This document shows, one piece after another, positions 34,334 through 44,349 of a stretch of 64,000 nt of DNA. This DNA is from an uncultured Eubacteriales bacterium. Its GTDB lineage: Bacteria; Bacillota; Clostridia; Lachnospirales; Lachnospiraceae. Below the pieces are notes generated by a model. That model worked only from the letters and a program-made list of their open reading frames with translations, made no database searches and had not been told where the DNA came from. Position 1 is the stretch's first letter, and each line of letters starts with the position of its first letter. Both the position numbers and the translations under genes were made by a program. Where the stretch lies: the NCBI GenBank assembly GCA_900549105.1, contig URND01000001.1, forward strand, positions 23,218-87,217. The letters are read 5' to 3'.

Positions 34334-36247
34334 TCAAAGGAAACACAGTTGCCCGCACTCTTCCCAGCCATAGCCTCCCAGCATATCCAAACGCTTTTTA
34401 AAGGCGTCTCCTTTGAGAATGTGAAGGAACTCCTGAACCGCCGGCAATTCCAGATATTTTTCATAAGTCACAAAATCATACTCTTCAAAGCCCACCTCGA
34501 TAAAATCAAGATTCAGAGCCTTTGCACAGGAATAAATACCCATTCCCACATCCGCATTATCCTTCTGGACAGCCACCGCCACACTCATATGGGTTGCCGC
34601 TTCGTGCCCATACCCTGAAATATCTGCCGGGGAAATTCCCTCTTTTTTCAGAAGATAATCGAAAAGCACCCGGGTTCCGGCGCCCCGCTGACGATTTATG
34701 TAGCGTATCTCCGGCGTTATATCACGGATGCTCTGAATATTCAGAGGATTTCCCTTTTTAACAATAAAGCCCTGCCGTCTGCGGACTCCCTTAATAATGA
34801 CCATTTTCTCATCCGGGAACATCTCGCGGGTAATCGATATATTATAGCTTCCGTCCTTCTCATCCAGCAAGTGGGACGGGGCCAGATGGGTCTCTTTTTT
34901 CCGAAGTGCGATTAAGCCGGCCATGGAACCTACATGGGTGGATGAAAGGCAGGTATCACGGCCTTCCTCCATCATGATATCATTGATAACATCCAGAATT
35001 AAGTCATGGCTTCCAATGAGCACCAGCGTTTTCCGAATCTGCTCCATATCTTTCATAAGCTTAACCCGAATCGTCTCATGAGCGGAAAATCCTTCTTTAT
35101 CCTGGGGAATAACGCAAAAACCATCGGCCCTCACCAGCGACATGGAAGCCCCTGCTCCCCGCTCCAGCGGCGAAGCCACCAGTTCATTTTCCACGATTCC
35201 CAGTTTTACCCGGACATATTCCTCATATTTCAGGCCGGACATCAATGTTTTTGACAATTTCGCCTCAACCTCTTTTTGCGGTTTATCTTCTCCGCTCCGC
35301 CAGCCATACCTGTTCATAACCGGAATAACAAACTCCATAAAAGTCAGATAAGCGGATACCGGATAGCCCGGAAGACCAATCACCGGCTTGCCGTCTATCT
35401 TTCCCAGGATTACCGGTTTCCCCGGCTTCATGGACATGCCGTGGGTATAGACTTCGCCCAACTGCCGGATGGCATGAACCGTGTAATCATCCCGTCCGGC
35501 GCTGGAACCGGCATTGATAATAACCATGTCACATTCAGCGGCCGCCTCCGACAGTTTCCGCTTAATCAATTCCAGATCATCCGGAAGAATCGGATACCGC
35601 CGCCCGATACCGCCCTGCTCCGCCACCAGATTTTCAAACATCCGGGAGTTGGTTTCTATAATTTTCCCGTCCTCCAACGGCTCCATATATTCAATCATTT
35701 CATCCCCGGTGGGAATAATTCCGATTACCGGCTTCTTAATTACCTGAATTTCCATAATACCTGCAGATAAAAGCACAGAAATATCAATGGCGCATATTTT
35801 ATGACCGGTTGGGAGCACCATTTCCTTGGCGACAATATCTTCTCCGATGGCCCGCACATGGGCAAAAGGATGGGTCGGCGCGATAATGATATAGCCTTCC
35901 CCGTCCTCCGGCTCGATTAAATCTTCCGCCATAATGACCGCATCATAGGGCGGCATAATCATATCCCCGGTATCCACATCCAGATAGTCCTCTCCCCGAA
36001 TCAGCTTTAGCGGATTTTTTTCTGAAGCTCCCTTCGTATGGGCGCTGATGACCGCAATGCCGTCCATGGCACAGGAATTATAAGACGGACTGGAATATCT
36101 GGCATATACGGCCTCCGCAGTGATGCGTCCAAGACTCTCCACAACGGGAATCCACTCTCCCTGCGGCCGGATATTGGAAAATGCCGCCAGAAAACCGGCA
36201 AGCGCTTCCTCTTTTTTCTGAACATTCAAATATAAATTTCTCTTCAT
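34334..36247 (-). CDS. MoeA-type molybdopterin molybdotransferase fused to a periplasmic-binding-like domain
   Basis: 637 residues from the ATG at 36247, which shares one base with the stop of the upstream moeA (TGATG). Residues 1 to about 400 are MoeA: GRITAEAVYARYSSPSYN, PTGDEMIEY, NAGSSAGRDDYTV and LPGYPVSAYL. The rest (about 410-637) is a PBP-like domain, with FIVKKGNPLN and INRQRGAGTRVLFDYLL, common in Clostridia next to Mo/W genes. It may sense or channel the oxyanion. MoeA inserts metal into adenylated molybdopterin; in this cluster tungsten is the expected metal. Confidence 0.9.
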   Translation of the reverse strand: MKRNLYLNVQKKEEALAGFLAAFSNIRPQGEWIPVVESLGRITAEAVYARYSSPSYNSCAMDGIAVISAHTKGASEKNPLKLIRGEDYLDVDTGDMIMPPYDAVIMAEDLIEPEDGEGYIIIAPTHPFAHVRAIGEDIVAKEMVLPTGHKICAIDISVLLSAGIMEIQVIKKPVIGIIPTGDEMIEYMEPLEDGKIIETNSRMFENLVAEQGGIGRRYPILPDDLELIKRKLSEAAAECDMVIINAGSSAGRDDYTVHAIRQLGEVYTHGMSMKPGKPVILGKIDGKPVIGLPGYPVSAYLTFMEFVIPVMNRYGWRSGEDKPQKEVEAKLSKTLMSGLKYEEYVRVKLGIVENELVASPLERGAGASMSLVRADGFCVIPQDKEGFSAHETIRVKLMKDMEQIRKTLVLIGSHDLILDVINDIMMEEGRDTCLSSTHVGSMAGLIALRKKETHLAPSHLLDEKDGSYNISITREMFPDEKMVIIKGVRRRQGFIVKKGNPLNIQSIRDITPEIRYINRQRGAGTRVLFDYLLKKEGISPADISGYGHEAATHMSVAVAVQKDNADVGMGIYSCAKALNLDFIEVGFEEYDFVTYEKYLELPAVQEFLHILKGDAFKKRLDMLGGYGWEECGQLCFL

Positions 36248-37479
36248 CAAAACACCTCTACCCAAACCGGCTCACCCCGGTTCAGGCCTTCCTGGTTTCT
36301 CGGTATCCGCACATAGCCATCGGCTCCGGCCAGGGCCGCAATGCTGCCCGATTTGGCATGAATCGGCTTTGCCGTGAAACCCTCCGAATCACGAATCAAT
36401 TTCACAGGCAGACAGGTCTCTCTGCCCTGATTGCTGGAAACATTCTCACTGATTCTCGCCCGATAAGGCGGACGCGTCCGCCTCCCGCTCTTTTCCCAAT
36501 ACCAGCGGACAATCACCATCCGAAACATCAGCATGGCCGCCATCGGATGACCGGGAAGTCCGGCAATCACCGTGTGGAATTTCCTGTCATAGGCCAAAAT
36601 CGTCGGCTTCCCCGGCTTGATGGCAATTCCATGGGTAAACACATTGCCTGTGAAGTTTTCCAGCACCCTTTTTGTATAGTCCTTATTTCCTTTGGAACTT
36701 CCGCCGGATATAAGAATAATATCGCTGTCCTCCGCCGCCCGGGAAACCGCCTCAAATATATCCGGCTCCCTATCTCCGACCCGCAGACTTCTGAGGACAT
36801 TCATCCCCATTCTTCGCGCTTCCGCCGCCAGAGCATAGGAATTAATATCCCGGATTTTTGACGCCGTCAAAGGTTCGTCAATATCCACCAGTTCATCCCC
36901 GGTAGACAGGATTGTCACTGCCGGCGGCACATAAACTTCAATATCACAGATGCCGAGGGCAGCCATTATCCCGATATCACCGGCATTGATTTTCCGTCCT
37001 CTTTGAATCAGACATTCGCCGACTGCAATATCTTCTCCCGGCTGAATCACATTTTCACCGTCGCTCACAGCCTTATATCCGATGATTTTTCCATCGGCAT
37101 ACTGCTCCGTATACTCCACCATCAAAACAGCCGTCGCTCCATCAGGCACCATAGACCCGGTCTGCACCTGCACCGCTTCCCCTGTCTTCACCGTCATCAG
37201 GGCAGGTTCTTCAATATTCACATGGCCGGTCACCTGATAAAATGCCGGATTGGAATCGCCGGAGCCGTAACTGTCCGCAGCGATAACGGCATATCCGTCC
37301 ACGGTTGAACGCCGGAATGGCGGCACATTCTCTTCTGCAATAACATCTTTTGCGCAGATAAACCCCAAAGCCGCCTCACAGGCCACTTTATGTGTTTTAA
37401 ATTCCAGATTTGCCGTTTCCTCTTTCAGCTTCTGTCCGGCCTGTTCCAACGTATCTGTATGTAATAGTTCAATATTCAA
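36247..37479 (-). CDS. moeA: Molybdopterin molybdotransferase MoeA
   Basis: 410 residues from a TTG at 37479 preceded by aaggag; a 4-base overlap with the ATPase gene. MoeA motifs: VPPFRRSTVDGYAV, STGDELVD, ISGGSSKGNKDYT and GLPGHPMAAML. Second MoeA in the cluster, without the extra PBP-like domain of the next gene. Two MoeA types side by side suggest either a metal choice (W against Mo) or a two-step insertion for the bis-pterin cofactor; this is inference. Confidence 0.93.
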   Translation of the reverse strand: MNIELLHTDTLEQAGQKLKEETANLEFKTHKVACEAALGFICAKDVIAEENVPPFRRSTVDGYAVIAADSYGSGDSNPAFYQVTGHVNIEEPALMTVKTGEAVQVQTGSMVPDGATAVLMVEYTEQYADGKIIGYKAVSDGENVIQPGEDIAVGECLIQRGRKINAGDIGIMAALGICDIEVYVPPAVTILSTGDELVDIDEPLTASKIRDINSYALAAEARRMGMNVLRSLRVGDREPDIFEAVSRAAEDSDIILISGGSSKGNKDYTKRVLENFTGNVFTHGIAIKPGKPTILAYDRKFHTVIAGLPGHPMAAMLMFRMVIVRWYWEKSGRRTRPPYRARISENVSSNQGRETCLPVKLIRDSEGFTAKPIHAKSGSIAALAGADGYVRIPRNQEGLNRGEPVWVEVF

Positions 37480-38180
37480 ATTAAAAGTTCTCCTTCAACA
37501 AACTTCTTTGTCTCCTCATTTTCCGAATGGACAAAAAACTGCTCCGAGCCACAACATTCCACAAGTCTTCCCTTTTTCAATAAAATGACATCATCAGCCA
37601 ATCGCCGGGCCTGGGCCAGATTGTGGGTCACCATAACCATCGTCGTCCCCCTGCGGCGATTCATCTTCATGAGTATTTTTTCAATCTCACTGGTTGTATA
37701 AGGGTCGATACTTGCACAGGGTTCATCCAGAAGAAGCAAATCGGGCTCAAAGGATAATGCCCTTGCCAAAGCCACTTTCTGCACTTCTCCCAGGGACAGT
37801 TGATTGGCCTTTTTATCCAGCAGTTCTTCCAGATTCAGTTCTTTGGCCAGTTCCCCGATTCTGCCCTCAATCACTTCTTTTGAAAATTTTCTGAGCTTCA
37901 TCGGACAGGCTATATTTTTTCTTACAGTAGTGGAAATTAAATAGGGCTCCTGGAATACAAGGGTGATATGTTTCTCCGGCACTTTTTTCTCCCCGTCATA
38001 TCGGATGATTCCCCCGTCTTTTTGCAGAAGATTTCCAATCAGGTTCAGCAGAGTTGATTTCCCCGCGCCGTTTGGACCGACAATCGCCGTGATTTTGCCT
38101 TCCCGGACGGTCAGCCTGTCAATGTCCAGCACCGGAGTACCCTGATATGATTTTTTTAAATTTTCAATTTCTATCCGCAT
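37476..38180 (-). CDS. tupC: Tungstate ABC transporter ATP-binding protein
   Basis: 234 residues. Walker A GPNGAGKST (about 35-43), Q-loop FQEPYL, signature LSLGEVQK (near 130), Walker B LLLLDEP and switch His in VMVTHN. ATPase of the importer encoded with the next two genes. Three-base gap to the permease and a 4-base overlap with moeA, so uptake and cofactor insertion are co-expressed. Confidence 0.9.
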   Translation of the reverse strand: MRIEIENLKKSYQGTPVLDIDRLTVREGKITAIVGPNGAGKSTLLNLIGNLLQKDGGIIRYDGEKKVPEKHITLVFQEPYLISTTVRKNIACPMKLRKFSKEVIEGRIGELAKELNLEELLDKKANQLSLGEVQKVALARALSFEPDLLLLDEPCASIDPYTTSEIEKILMKMNRRRGTTMVMVTHNLAQARRLADDVILLKKGRLVECCGSEQFFVHSENEETKKFVEGELLI

Positions 38181-38183
38181 ATC

Positions 38184-38879
38184 TTATCCGCTCTTTTCCC
38201 TCTGGAAGCGGTAGAGAACTGTATTCACCATAAATGAAATCAGAAGCAAAATAATTCCCACCGCCAAAGCCCGTTCATACTCGCCCATGCCCTTCAATTG
38301 GGAAATATAGGTCGTCATAACCCGGGTTTTTCCGTCAATATTTCCACCCACAATCATTACCGCACCGACTTCCGAGATTGCCCTCGAAAAGCCGGAAACC
38401 AACGCCACAACAAGGCCGCCGCGCAGTTCAAAGAGAAACAGACCCATCGTCTGCGCCGGACTTGCCCCCAATGTTTTTGACAAGCGCTGAATCCTCTCCT
38501 GCTTTTCTGCCGCCGCATTATAAGTCAGCCCGATGATAATCGGCAAAATCATTAAAATCTGGGCGATAATCATAATTGTTACCGTATAATTCAGCCTCAG
38601 ACTTCCAAAAGGTCCACGGCGCATAAAAAGAATATACACCAGCAGCCCGCAAAGCACCGGCGGCATACCCATCAGGGTATAAATGAAACGCATAAATAAG
38701 TGCTTCAGCGGAAAAGAATATTTCGATGCCAGAATACCGAGAAATATTCCTCCGATGCCCGCCGCAAACAGCGATGTCAGAGAAACTCTTAAAGACAGTA
38801 AAACGACTTCAAATACTTCCGCATCCAGAGAAAATATAAGCCGGAAAGCCTCTTTGATACCTTCAATAATAATATTCAT
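38184..38879 (-). CDS. tupB: Tungstate ABC transporter permease
   Basis: 231 residues, five or six hydrophobic segments and the permease loop EVGAVMIVGGNIDG with the upstream GFSRAISEVG that docks with the ATPase. TupB/ModB-like. The cluster context favours tungstate over molybdate. Confidence 0.9.
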   Translation of the reverse strand: MNIIIEGIKEAFRLIFSLDAEVFEVVLLSLRVSLTSLFAAGIGGIFLGILASKYSFPLKHLFMRFIYTLMGMPPVLCGLLVYILFMRRGPFGSLRLNYTVTIMIIAQILMILPIIIGLTYNAAAEKQERIQRLSKTLGASPAQTMGLFLFELRGGLVVALVSGFSRAISEVGAVMIVGGNIDGKTRVMTTYISQLKGMGEYERALAVGIILLLISFMVNTVLYRFQREKSG

Positions 38880-38898
38880 AAGCTGTTAAACTGCATAT

Positions 38899-39822
38899 TT
38901 ACTGTGCATTTGGCGTAAATAACGGCGCGCCGTATTTTTCAGTGCCGTATTCGCCAATCAGCGACTGGGTTTCTTCTGAGGTGATCCAATCCTGGAATGT
39001 TTTGGCTCCCTCATGATTAATCACATCATTTTTCTCCGGATTCACACAGATAACCCCATACTGGTTATATAAAATGCCGCTTTCATCCTTCTCACAGACA
39101 ATCGTCAAATCTCCATCCAGTCCAAGATTCAGCCAGGTTGCTCTGTCCGATAAGGTATAAGCCAGAGTTTCATTTGCCATCTCGAGAACAGCGCCCATGC
39201 CTGCGCCGGCTTCCACATACCACTCGCCGGACGGCTCAATGCCGCATTTTTCCCAGATGGACAATTCCTTTTTGTGGGTACCGGATTCATCACTTCTCGA
39301 TATAAAAGCGGATTCGGTTTCACTCAATATCTGAAATGCCTTCACTGCATCCGCCGGGGCCTCCGCCTGAATACCTGCAGGGTCATCCTTCGGCCCGACT
39401 AAAACAAAATCATTATACATAACATCTTTTCTTCCGTCTTCATCGGCGTGTCCGCCTTCAATAAAGGCCTTTTCAGCCGCCGGAGAATGAACCAGAAGTA
39501 CGTCGGCCTCACCGTTTTCTCCCATCTTCATTGCCTCGCCTGAACCAACAGAAACCACATCCACCTGATAACCTGTGGCTTCCTCAAAAACAGGAAGAAT
39601 TTCATCCAACAAACCGCTGTCCTTTGTACTTGTTGTCGTTGCAAGAATCAAAGTTCCCTTATCCTCAGCGCTGCCTGTGCCGACTGCTTCTGTTTCCCCC
39701 GTTTGCGCTGTTTCCACTGTCTCCGCTGTTTCCGCCTTTGTTTCCTTTACATCGTCTGCTTTCTGTCCGCATGCGCAGAGTGTCAGTGCGCAAATTCCTA
39801 AAATTGCCCATAGTTTTTTCAT
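38899..39822 (-). CDS. tupA: Tungstate-binding lipoprotein TupA
   Basis: 307 residues, ATG after aaggagga. Lipoprotein signal with lipobox LCAC (Cys 18). After a Glu/Thr-rich linker, the TupA motif LATTTSTKDSGLLDEIL, then VGSGEAMKMGENGEADVLLVHS and SRSDESGTHKKE, which form the oxyanion pocket in this family. High-affinity tungstate binding is known for TupA relatives. First gene of the tungsten operon; promoter not clear. Confidence 0.92.
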   Translation of the reverse strand: MKKLWAILGICALTLCACGQKADDVKETKAETAETVETAQTGETEAVGTGSAEDKGTLILATTTSTKDSGLLDEILPVFEEATGYQVDVVSVGSGEAMKMGENGEADVLLVHSPAAEKAFIEGGHADEDGRKDVMYNDFVLVGPKDDPAGIQAEAPADAVKAFQILSETESAFISRSDESGTHKKELSIWEKCGIEPSGEWYVEAGAGMGAVLEMANETLAYTLSDRATWLNLGLDGDLTIVCEKDESGILYNQYGVICVNPEKNDVINHEGAKTFQDWITSEETQSLIGEYGTEKYGAPLFTPNAQ

Positions 39823-39939
39823 AAAAATATCCTCCTTATAATCTTCTACTATCCTATTATCTTATTATAGAAAACAGTAAAAGTCAATAAAAGTTAATCA
39901 TTTGACATTATAGTTTTTGGGCATTTTGCACTATTATTT

Positions 39940-41211
39940 TCAATACTCCAGCATGTTTTCAATAAGGATTCCGTATCCCTTTGTGGAATCGTTGACAAAA
40001 ACATGGGTGACCGCACCGATGATTTTGCCGTTTTGGATGATAGGTGAGCCGCTCATGCCCTGGACAATCCCATTAGTTGTATTCAACAGATTTTCATCGG
40101 TTATTTTAATAACCATATCCCGATTTTTGCCGGAACCTCCCGGTTCCAGGCTTTCGATTTCCACTTCGTAATCCTTGATATCGCCTTCAACACAGCACCG
40201 CACGGTCGCAGGTCCCTTTTCTACTTCCTGGCGGAAGCCCACCGGAAGTGCCTGATTTTCATCGTAAAGCCGGGCATCCTCGGCCAATGTTCCGAAAATG
40301 CCATTCTCATTATTGGATTCAATCTGTCCGAGAATCTGTCCATGTTTATAATCGATGTTGCCCACCATCTCTCCGGGAACACCGTTCTGGCCTTTGACAA
40401 TCGAAAGGATATTGGACTGATAAAGCCGGCCGCCGCTGATATCGATTCGCTGGCTTGTATCCACATCGGTGATACTGTGGCCCAGAGCGGCAAAATGATT
40501 TTCAGAATCCACATAACTGAGGGTTCCGATTCCCTGGGCATCCTGCCGAATCCAGGCGCCGATTTTATATTCGGAATCCTCGGTGCGCACCGGCGTGACC
40601 CGCACTTCCACCCTTTCGTCATTCCGCAAAATTGTCAGAAGCATATCTCCGCCTTCCCAGTGTTCCAGAATATCCGTCAAATCATCGATGGACTGGATTT
40701 CCTGATTTCCCACTTCCAATATATAATCACCGCTCTGAAGCACATCTTCCGCCGGTTCTGCCCGGTCGCCCTCATAGGTAGCCACCGCGCCGGTGCCGAG
40801 AACCATGACGCCCTTCGTGCGGATATAAATACCTACCGGCATCCCCAAAGGCATCAATTTCATTTCATCAACAACATCAACTTCCACATCCTTTAAATGA
40901 AAGCCCATCCATTTTAGTGAAAAATGGTATATTCCCTTTTCTTCAATATTGACAGACACGGCTTCATTCAGATTCAGATGGATTTCACTGGAAGGTACTT
41001 TTTCACCATTTATACTGGCTGCGGCAAGGCTCTCTCCATCCGCCTGCATAGTCAACGGAAGATTAAAATCCAGCGTTTCCTCCTTCCCCACCGTCAGCTT
41101 CCAGACATCCGGTATGGATGTGTGGATGGTATAGGAAAGGTAATATGAAAATGCGCAGAGATAGATGATAAACACGATAATGAGCCACCTGCGGTATTTT
41201 TTCCGATTCAT
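39940..41211 (-). CDS. spoIVB: Stage IV sporulation protein B, S55 serine peptidase with PDZ domain
   Basis: 423 residues from the ATG at 41211 (ggagg upstream). One N-terminal membrane segment (about 7-26), a PDZ domain near 120-200 and a C-terminal S55 peptidase with the catalytic Ser in GMSGSPIIQNGKIIGA and His in LGHSITDV. Made in the forespore, it cleaves SpoIVFA to trigger sigma-K processing. Normally spo0A follows on the same strand; here the next gene is tupA of the tungsten cluster. Confidence 0.95.
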   Translation of the reverse strand: MNRKKYRRWLIIVFIIYLCAFSYYLSYTIHTSIPDVWKLTVGKEETLDFNLPLTMQADGESLAAASINGEKVPSSEIHLNLNEAVSVNIEEKGIYHFSLKWMGFHLKDVEVDVVDEMKLMPLGMPVGIYIRTKGVMVLGTGAVATYEGDRAEPAEDVLQSGDYILEVGNQEIQSIDDLTDILEHWEGGDMLLTILRNDERVEVRVTPVRTEDSEYKIGAWIRQDAQGIGTLSYVDSENHFAALGHSITDVDTSQRIDISGGRLYQSNILSIVKGQNGVPGEMVGNIDYKHGQILGQIESNNENGIFGTLAEDARLYDENQALPVGFRQEVEKGPATVRCCVEGDIKDYEVEIESLEPGGSGKNRDMVIKITDENLLNTTNGIVQGMSGSPIIQNGKIIGAVTHVFVNDSTKGYGILIENMLEY

Positions 41212-41280
41212 CCTATCGCCTCCATACAAAAAAATAAAGGATATACGAGCTGCGTACATCCTTCATAGTATGTGACATAT

Positions 41281-42975
41281 TTAATTTTTCAAACAGGTTT
41301 TTCTAAACTGTTCTGCCATTTTTTTCATTTCATCCGCACTGTCTAAAATGGTTTGAGTGATTTCAACACCGCCCATCAAACGGCCCACTTCCCGCACCTG
41401 TTCCTCTTCGGCCAATCTGCGAATCCGGGTTTCCGTCCGCATGCCGTCCGCCGTTTTTTCTATAAGATAATGGCTGTCCGCCATGGCCGCAATCTGGGGC
41501 AAATGGGTAATGCACAAAACCTGATGGTTTCTCCCGATATAGGCCATCTTCTCGGCAACCTTCTGGGCTGTCCGTCCGCTGATTCCCGCATCAATCTCAT
41601 CAAAAATCAATGTCGGAATCTCATCAATCTCGGCCAGCACGGATTTAATGCCGAGCATAATTCTCGAAAGTTCACCGCCGGAAGCGACCTGTCCAAGCGG
41701 TTTCACATCTTCTCCCGGATTCGTGGACACAAGAAATTCGACGTCATCCCGGCCGTTTTTCGTATACTTTTCTGTCGATGTGATTTTTATCTGAAAACGC
41801 ACCTGAAGGAAATTCAAATCTTTCAGGGACTCTTCCATCTGTTTCTCCAAAACAGCCCCGTATTCCCTTCGGATACCGCTCACCTCATCCGCCAGAACCT
41901 TCAATTCTTTTTCGCTGGCTGAAAGTTTTGCCTTTACCCCGGCAAGCCAGTCATCATACCCGCGCAGACGATGAAGCTCCGCCTCTTTTTCCGCCTTATA
42001 TTTTAAAATATCCTCAATCGTTGCCCCGTATTTGGCTTTCAGCCGATTGATTAAATCCAAACGTTCTTCCGTATCCCTGAAATCCTGTTCATCAAAGGAT
42101 AGTGTATCCATATATCCGGATAAATCCCGGTTAAAATCATTTAAAAGACTTTCAATATTTTCCAACTGTTCCCGAAGCACACTCAGCTCCGAATCATAAT
42201 CTTCCAGATTATAGAAATTTTTAAGGCCCCGGCCAAGCTGCTCTCCGGCCGATGTGCTGTCATCATAGCCCGTCCACTGATGCACCTGGGAAAGTCCCTC
42301 GATAATCTGCCGTCCATGGGACATCTTTCGATAATCCGCCTCAAGCTGTTCATCTTCTCCCGGCATTAAGCGGGCGTTCTCAATTTCTTCCACTTCAAAT
42401 TCGATGAAGGCCATCTGGCGCAGACGCTGTTCGTTATCCATTGCCTGATTTTCAAAGGTATCTTTCCAGTGCATATATTCCTGATAGGCCCTGGCAAGTT
42501 TTTCTTTTCTGTCCCCCAGGGGTTCCCGGATAAACCGGTCCAGGATAATCAAATGCCTGGATTTATCCAGCAGGGACTGATGCTCATGCTGGCCATGAAT
42601 ATCCATCAGAAGCTGTCCGGCCCGGCGAACATCGGCTGCGGAAACAATCTCCCCGTTAATCCGGCTCACACTCCGGCCGGAAGTCATCCGACGGGATATA
42701 ACCACCAAATCATCCTCCACCGGAATCTCCATGGCCTTCAATGTTTCCAGCACCCGGGCATCCGAAACGCTGAAAAATAATTCCGCCAGGGCATAGTCCG
42801 CCCCTTTGCGTATCATATCCCTGGAAACCCGGCCCCCGAGGGCCATATTCACCGCGCCCATAAGGACAGATTTGCCCGCACCGGTTTCACCCGTCAATAT
42901 ATTGAGGTGATTTTCAAAATTCATCTCAACCTCATCAATTAATGCCAGATTCTTCACATGTACACTTAAAAGCAT
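41281..42975 (-). CDS. recN: DNA repair ATPase RecN
   Basis: 564 residues, ATG after aggag. SMC-like: Walker A GETGAGKSVLM (about 30-40), central coiled coils, and C-terminal ASGGELSRIMLGIKS with Walker B LIFDEIDAGISG and HLPQIA. Acts in double-strand break repair. In its usual place between argR and spoIVB. Confidence 0.96.
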   Translation of the reverse strand: MLLSVHVKNLALIDEVEMNFENHLNILTGETGAGKSVLMGAVNMALGGRVSRDMIRKGADYALAELFFSVSDARVLETLKAMEIPVEDDLVVISRRMTSGRSVSRINGEIVSAADVRRAGQLLMDIHGQHEHQSLLDKSRHLIILDRFIREPLGDRKEKLARAYQEYMHWKDTFENQAMDNEQRLRQMAFIEFEVEEIENARLMPGEDEQLEADYRKMSHGRQIIEGLSQVHQWTGYDDSTSAGEQLGRGLKNFYNLEDYDSELSVLREQLENIESLLNDFNRDLSGYMDTLSFDEQDFRDTEERLDLINRLKAKYGATIEDILKYKAEKEAELHRLRGYDDWLAGVKAKLSASEKELKVLADEVSGIRREYGAVLEKQMEESLKDLNFLQVRFQIKITSTEKYTKNGRDDVEFLVSTNPGEDVKPLGQVASGGELSRIMLGIKSVLAEIDEIPTLIFDEIDAGISGRTAQKVAEKMAYIGRNHQVLCITHLPQIAAMADSHYLIEKTADGMRTETRIRRLAEEEQVREVGRLMGGVEITQTILDSADEMKKMAEQFRKTCLKN

Positions 42976-42999
42976 CGTATCTCCTATTCCAACATCTTC

Positions 43000-43458
43000 C
43001 TACTTTAACATCTGATTGATTTTTTCCATAACCATGTGGGCGTCTTCATCGCTGCGAAGGGCGCACATAATCGTATCATCTCCGGCAATACAGCCGACAA
43101 CCCCCGGAAGTTCCATATGATCAATCGCCACGGCCACAGCCATCGCCATCCCTGTCACTGTTTTAATGACAATCATACTTGTGGCAACTTCCTTGGAAAC
43201 ATAACCTTCTTTTAAAACTCTGGAATATTTATCCGTCATTTCCATTGTCGGTTTAATAAAAGCAACATACTTCTGCCGGCCGTTGCTTCCCGAAACCTTG
43301 GATAATTTAAGTTCCCGGATGTCCCGGGAGATGGTTGCCTGAGTTACGGAAAATCCGCTTTCATTCAGACGGTCCGCCAGCTCTTCCTGAGTTTCAATAT
43401 CGTATTTATCAATGAGTTCCAATATCTTTGCATGCCGTTTTGATTTCAAATCTGACAC
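43000..43458 (-). CDS. argR: Arginine repressor ArgR
   Basis: 152 residues from GTG at 43458; a TTG at 43449 that gives MKSKRHAKILELI is an alternative with longer ribosome-site spacing. N-terminal winged helix (TQEELADRLNE, TQATISRDIRELKL) and C-terminal arginine-binding oligomer domain with AGDDTIM. Controls arginine metabolism. Confidence 0.95.
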   Translation of the reverse strand: MSDLKSKRHAKILELIDKYDIETQEELADRLNESGFSVTQATISRDIRELKLSKVSGSNGRQKYVAFIKPTMEMTDKYSRVLKEGYVSKEVATSMIVIKTVTGMAMAVAVAIDHMELPGVVGCIAGDDTIMCALRSDEDAHMVMEKINQMLK

Positions 43459-43473
43459 TTCCCTTCCGCATTA

Positions 43474-44337
43474 TTATACATTTTTTATTTTATTGCGTAA
43501 TATATCGCAGAAGCTTTTCTGACGTATATTTACAATCGGCACCTTTGTACTTGCCTGGACAACCTCCACCACATCGGAAGATTCCAGCTCCCATACCGTC
43601 TGCCCATCATAGGTGACAAGGGCCTCCTCCTTCTGGGTTTTGCGCCGTCTCCCTACTTCAATTTTTATCTTTGCCTGTGCCGAAACGACCACGCTTCGGG
43701 CAGACAGAGAATGGGGACAGATAGGCGTGATAATCATCATTTCCGTTTCCGGGAAAACCACCGGGCCTCCGGCGGACAGATTATATCCCGTTGAGCCTGT
43801 CGGCGTGGATACGATAACGCCGTCTGCGGCATAAATGTCCAATAGCTGGTCATTCACATAAATTTTTAATTCAACCAGCCTAGAAAACCCGGAACGGGTC
43901 ACTATAACATCATTGAAGGCGATACTCTTATGCAGGCGCCGCCCCTCCCGGTAAACCTGCCCCAAAAGCATAATGCGCTGCTGTATCGTAAATTTTCCGT
44001 AAATCAGCGCATCCAGCCCGTCATGCAGTCCATCCACATCGATGGCCGCCAAAAAACCAACCGTTCCCATATTGACGCCAACCATCGGAATATCCAATCC
44101 GGCAAAATCTCTTACTGTCTGGATAAATGTTCCGTCCCCGCCGACCACGATAACACAGTCCACATCTTCCTGAAGTTTGCTCATATCCGTGTATCCGGTC
44201 TGCAGCAGGTCCGTTCCCACCATCGGTTCCGCCAGATGGCACATACAGTCTCTGCTCTCCACATATCTTTTAATTTCTTTTGTAACCCGCAAGTCTCTGT
44301 CTTTATCCTGATTTGTCACAATTAAAAATTTATCCAT
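43474..44337 (-). CDS. nadK: NAD kinase
   Basis: 287 residues, ATG after aggag. VVGGDGTFIQTVRD holds the catalytic GGDGT motif, then GVNMGTVGFLA, STPTGSTGYNLSAGGP and SLSARSVVV. Phosphorylates NAD to NADP. Standard position between tlyA and argR. Confidence 0.96.
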   Translation of the reverse strand: MDKFLIVTNQDKDRDLRVTKEIKRYVESRDCMCHLAEPMVGTDLLQTGYTDMSKLQEDVDCVIVVGGDGTFIQTVRDFAGLDIPMVGVNMGTVGFLAAIDVDGLHDGLDALIYGKFTIQQRIMLLGQVYREGRRLHKSIAFNDVIVTRSGFSRLVELKIYVNDQLLDIYAADGVIVSTPTGSTGYNLSAGGPVVFPETEMMIITPICPHSLSARSVVVSAQAKIKIEVGRRRKTQKEEALVTYDGQTVWELESSDVVEVVQASTKVPIVNIRQKSFCDILRNKIKNV

Positions 44338-44349
44338 CTGTCTCTCCTG

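Noticed and set aside
39823..39939. Possible Moco/Tuco riboswitch before tupA
   Set aside because: Only about 117 bases, A/T-rich, without the conserved helices of that class. A weak promoter may be present but could not be fixed.
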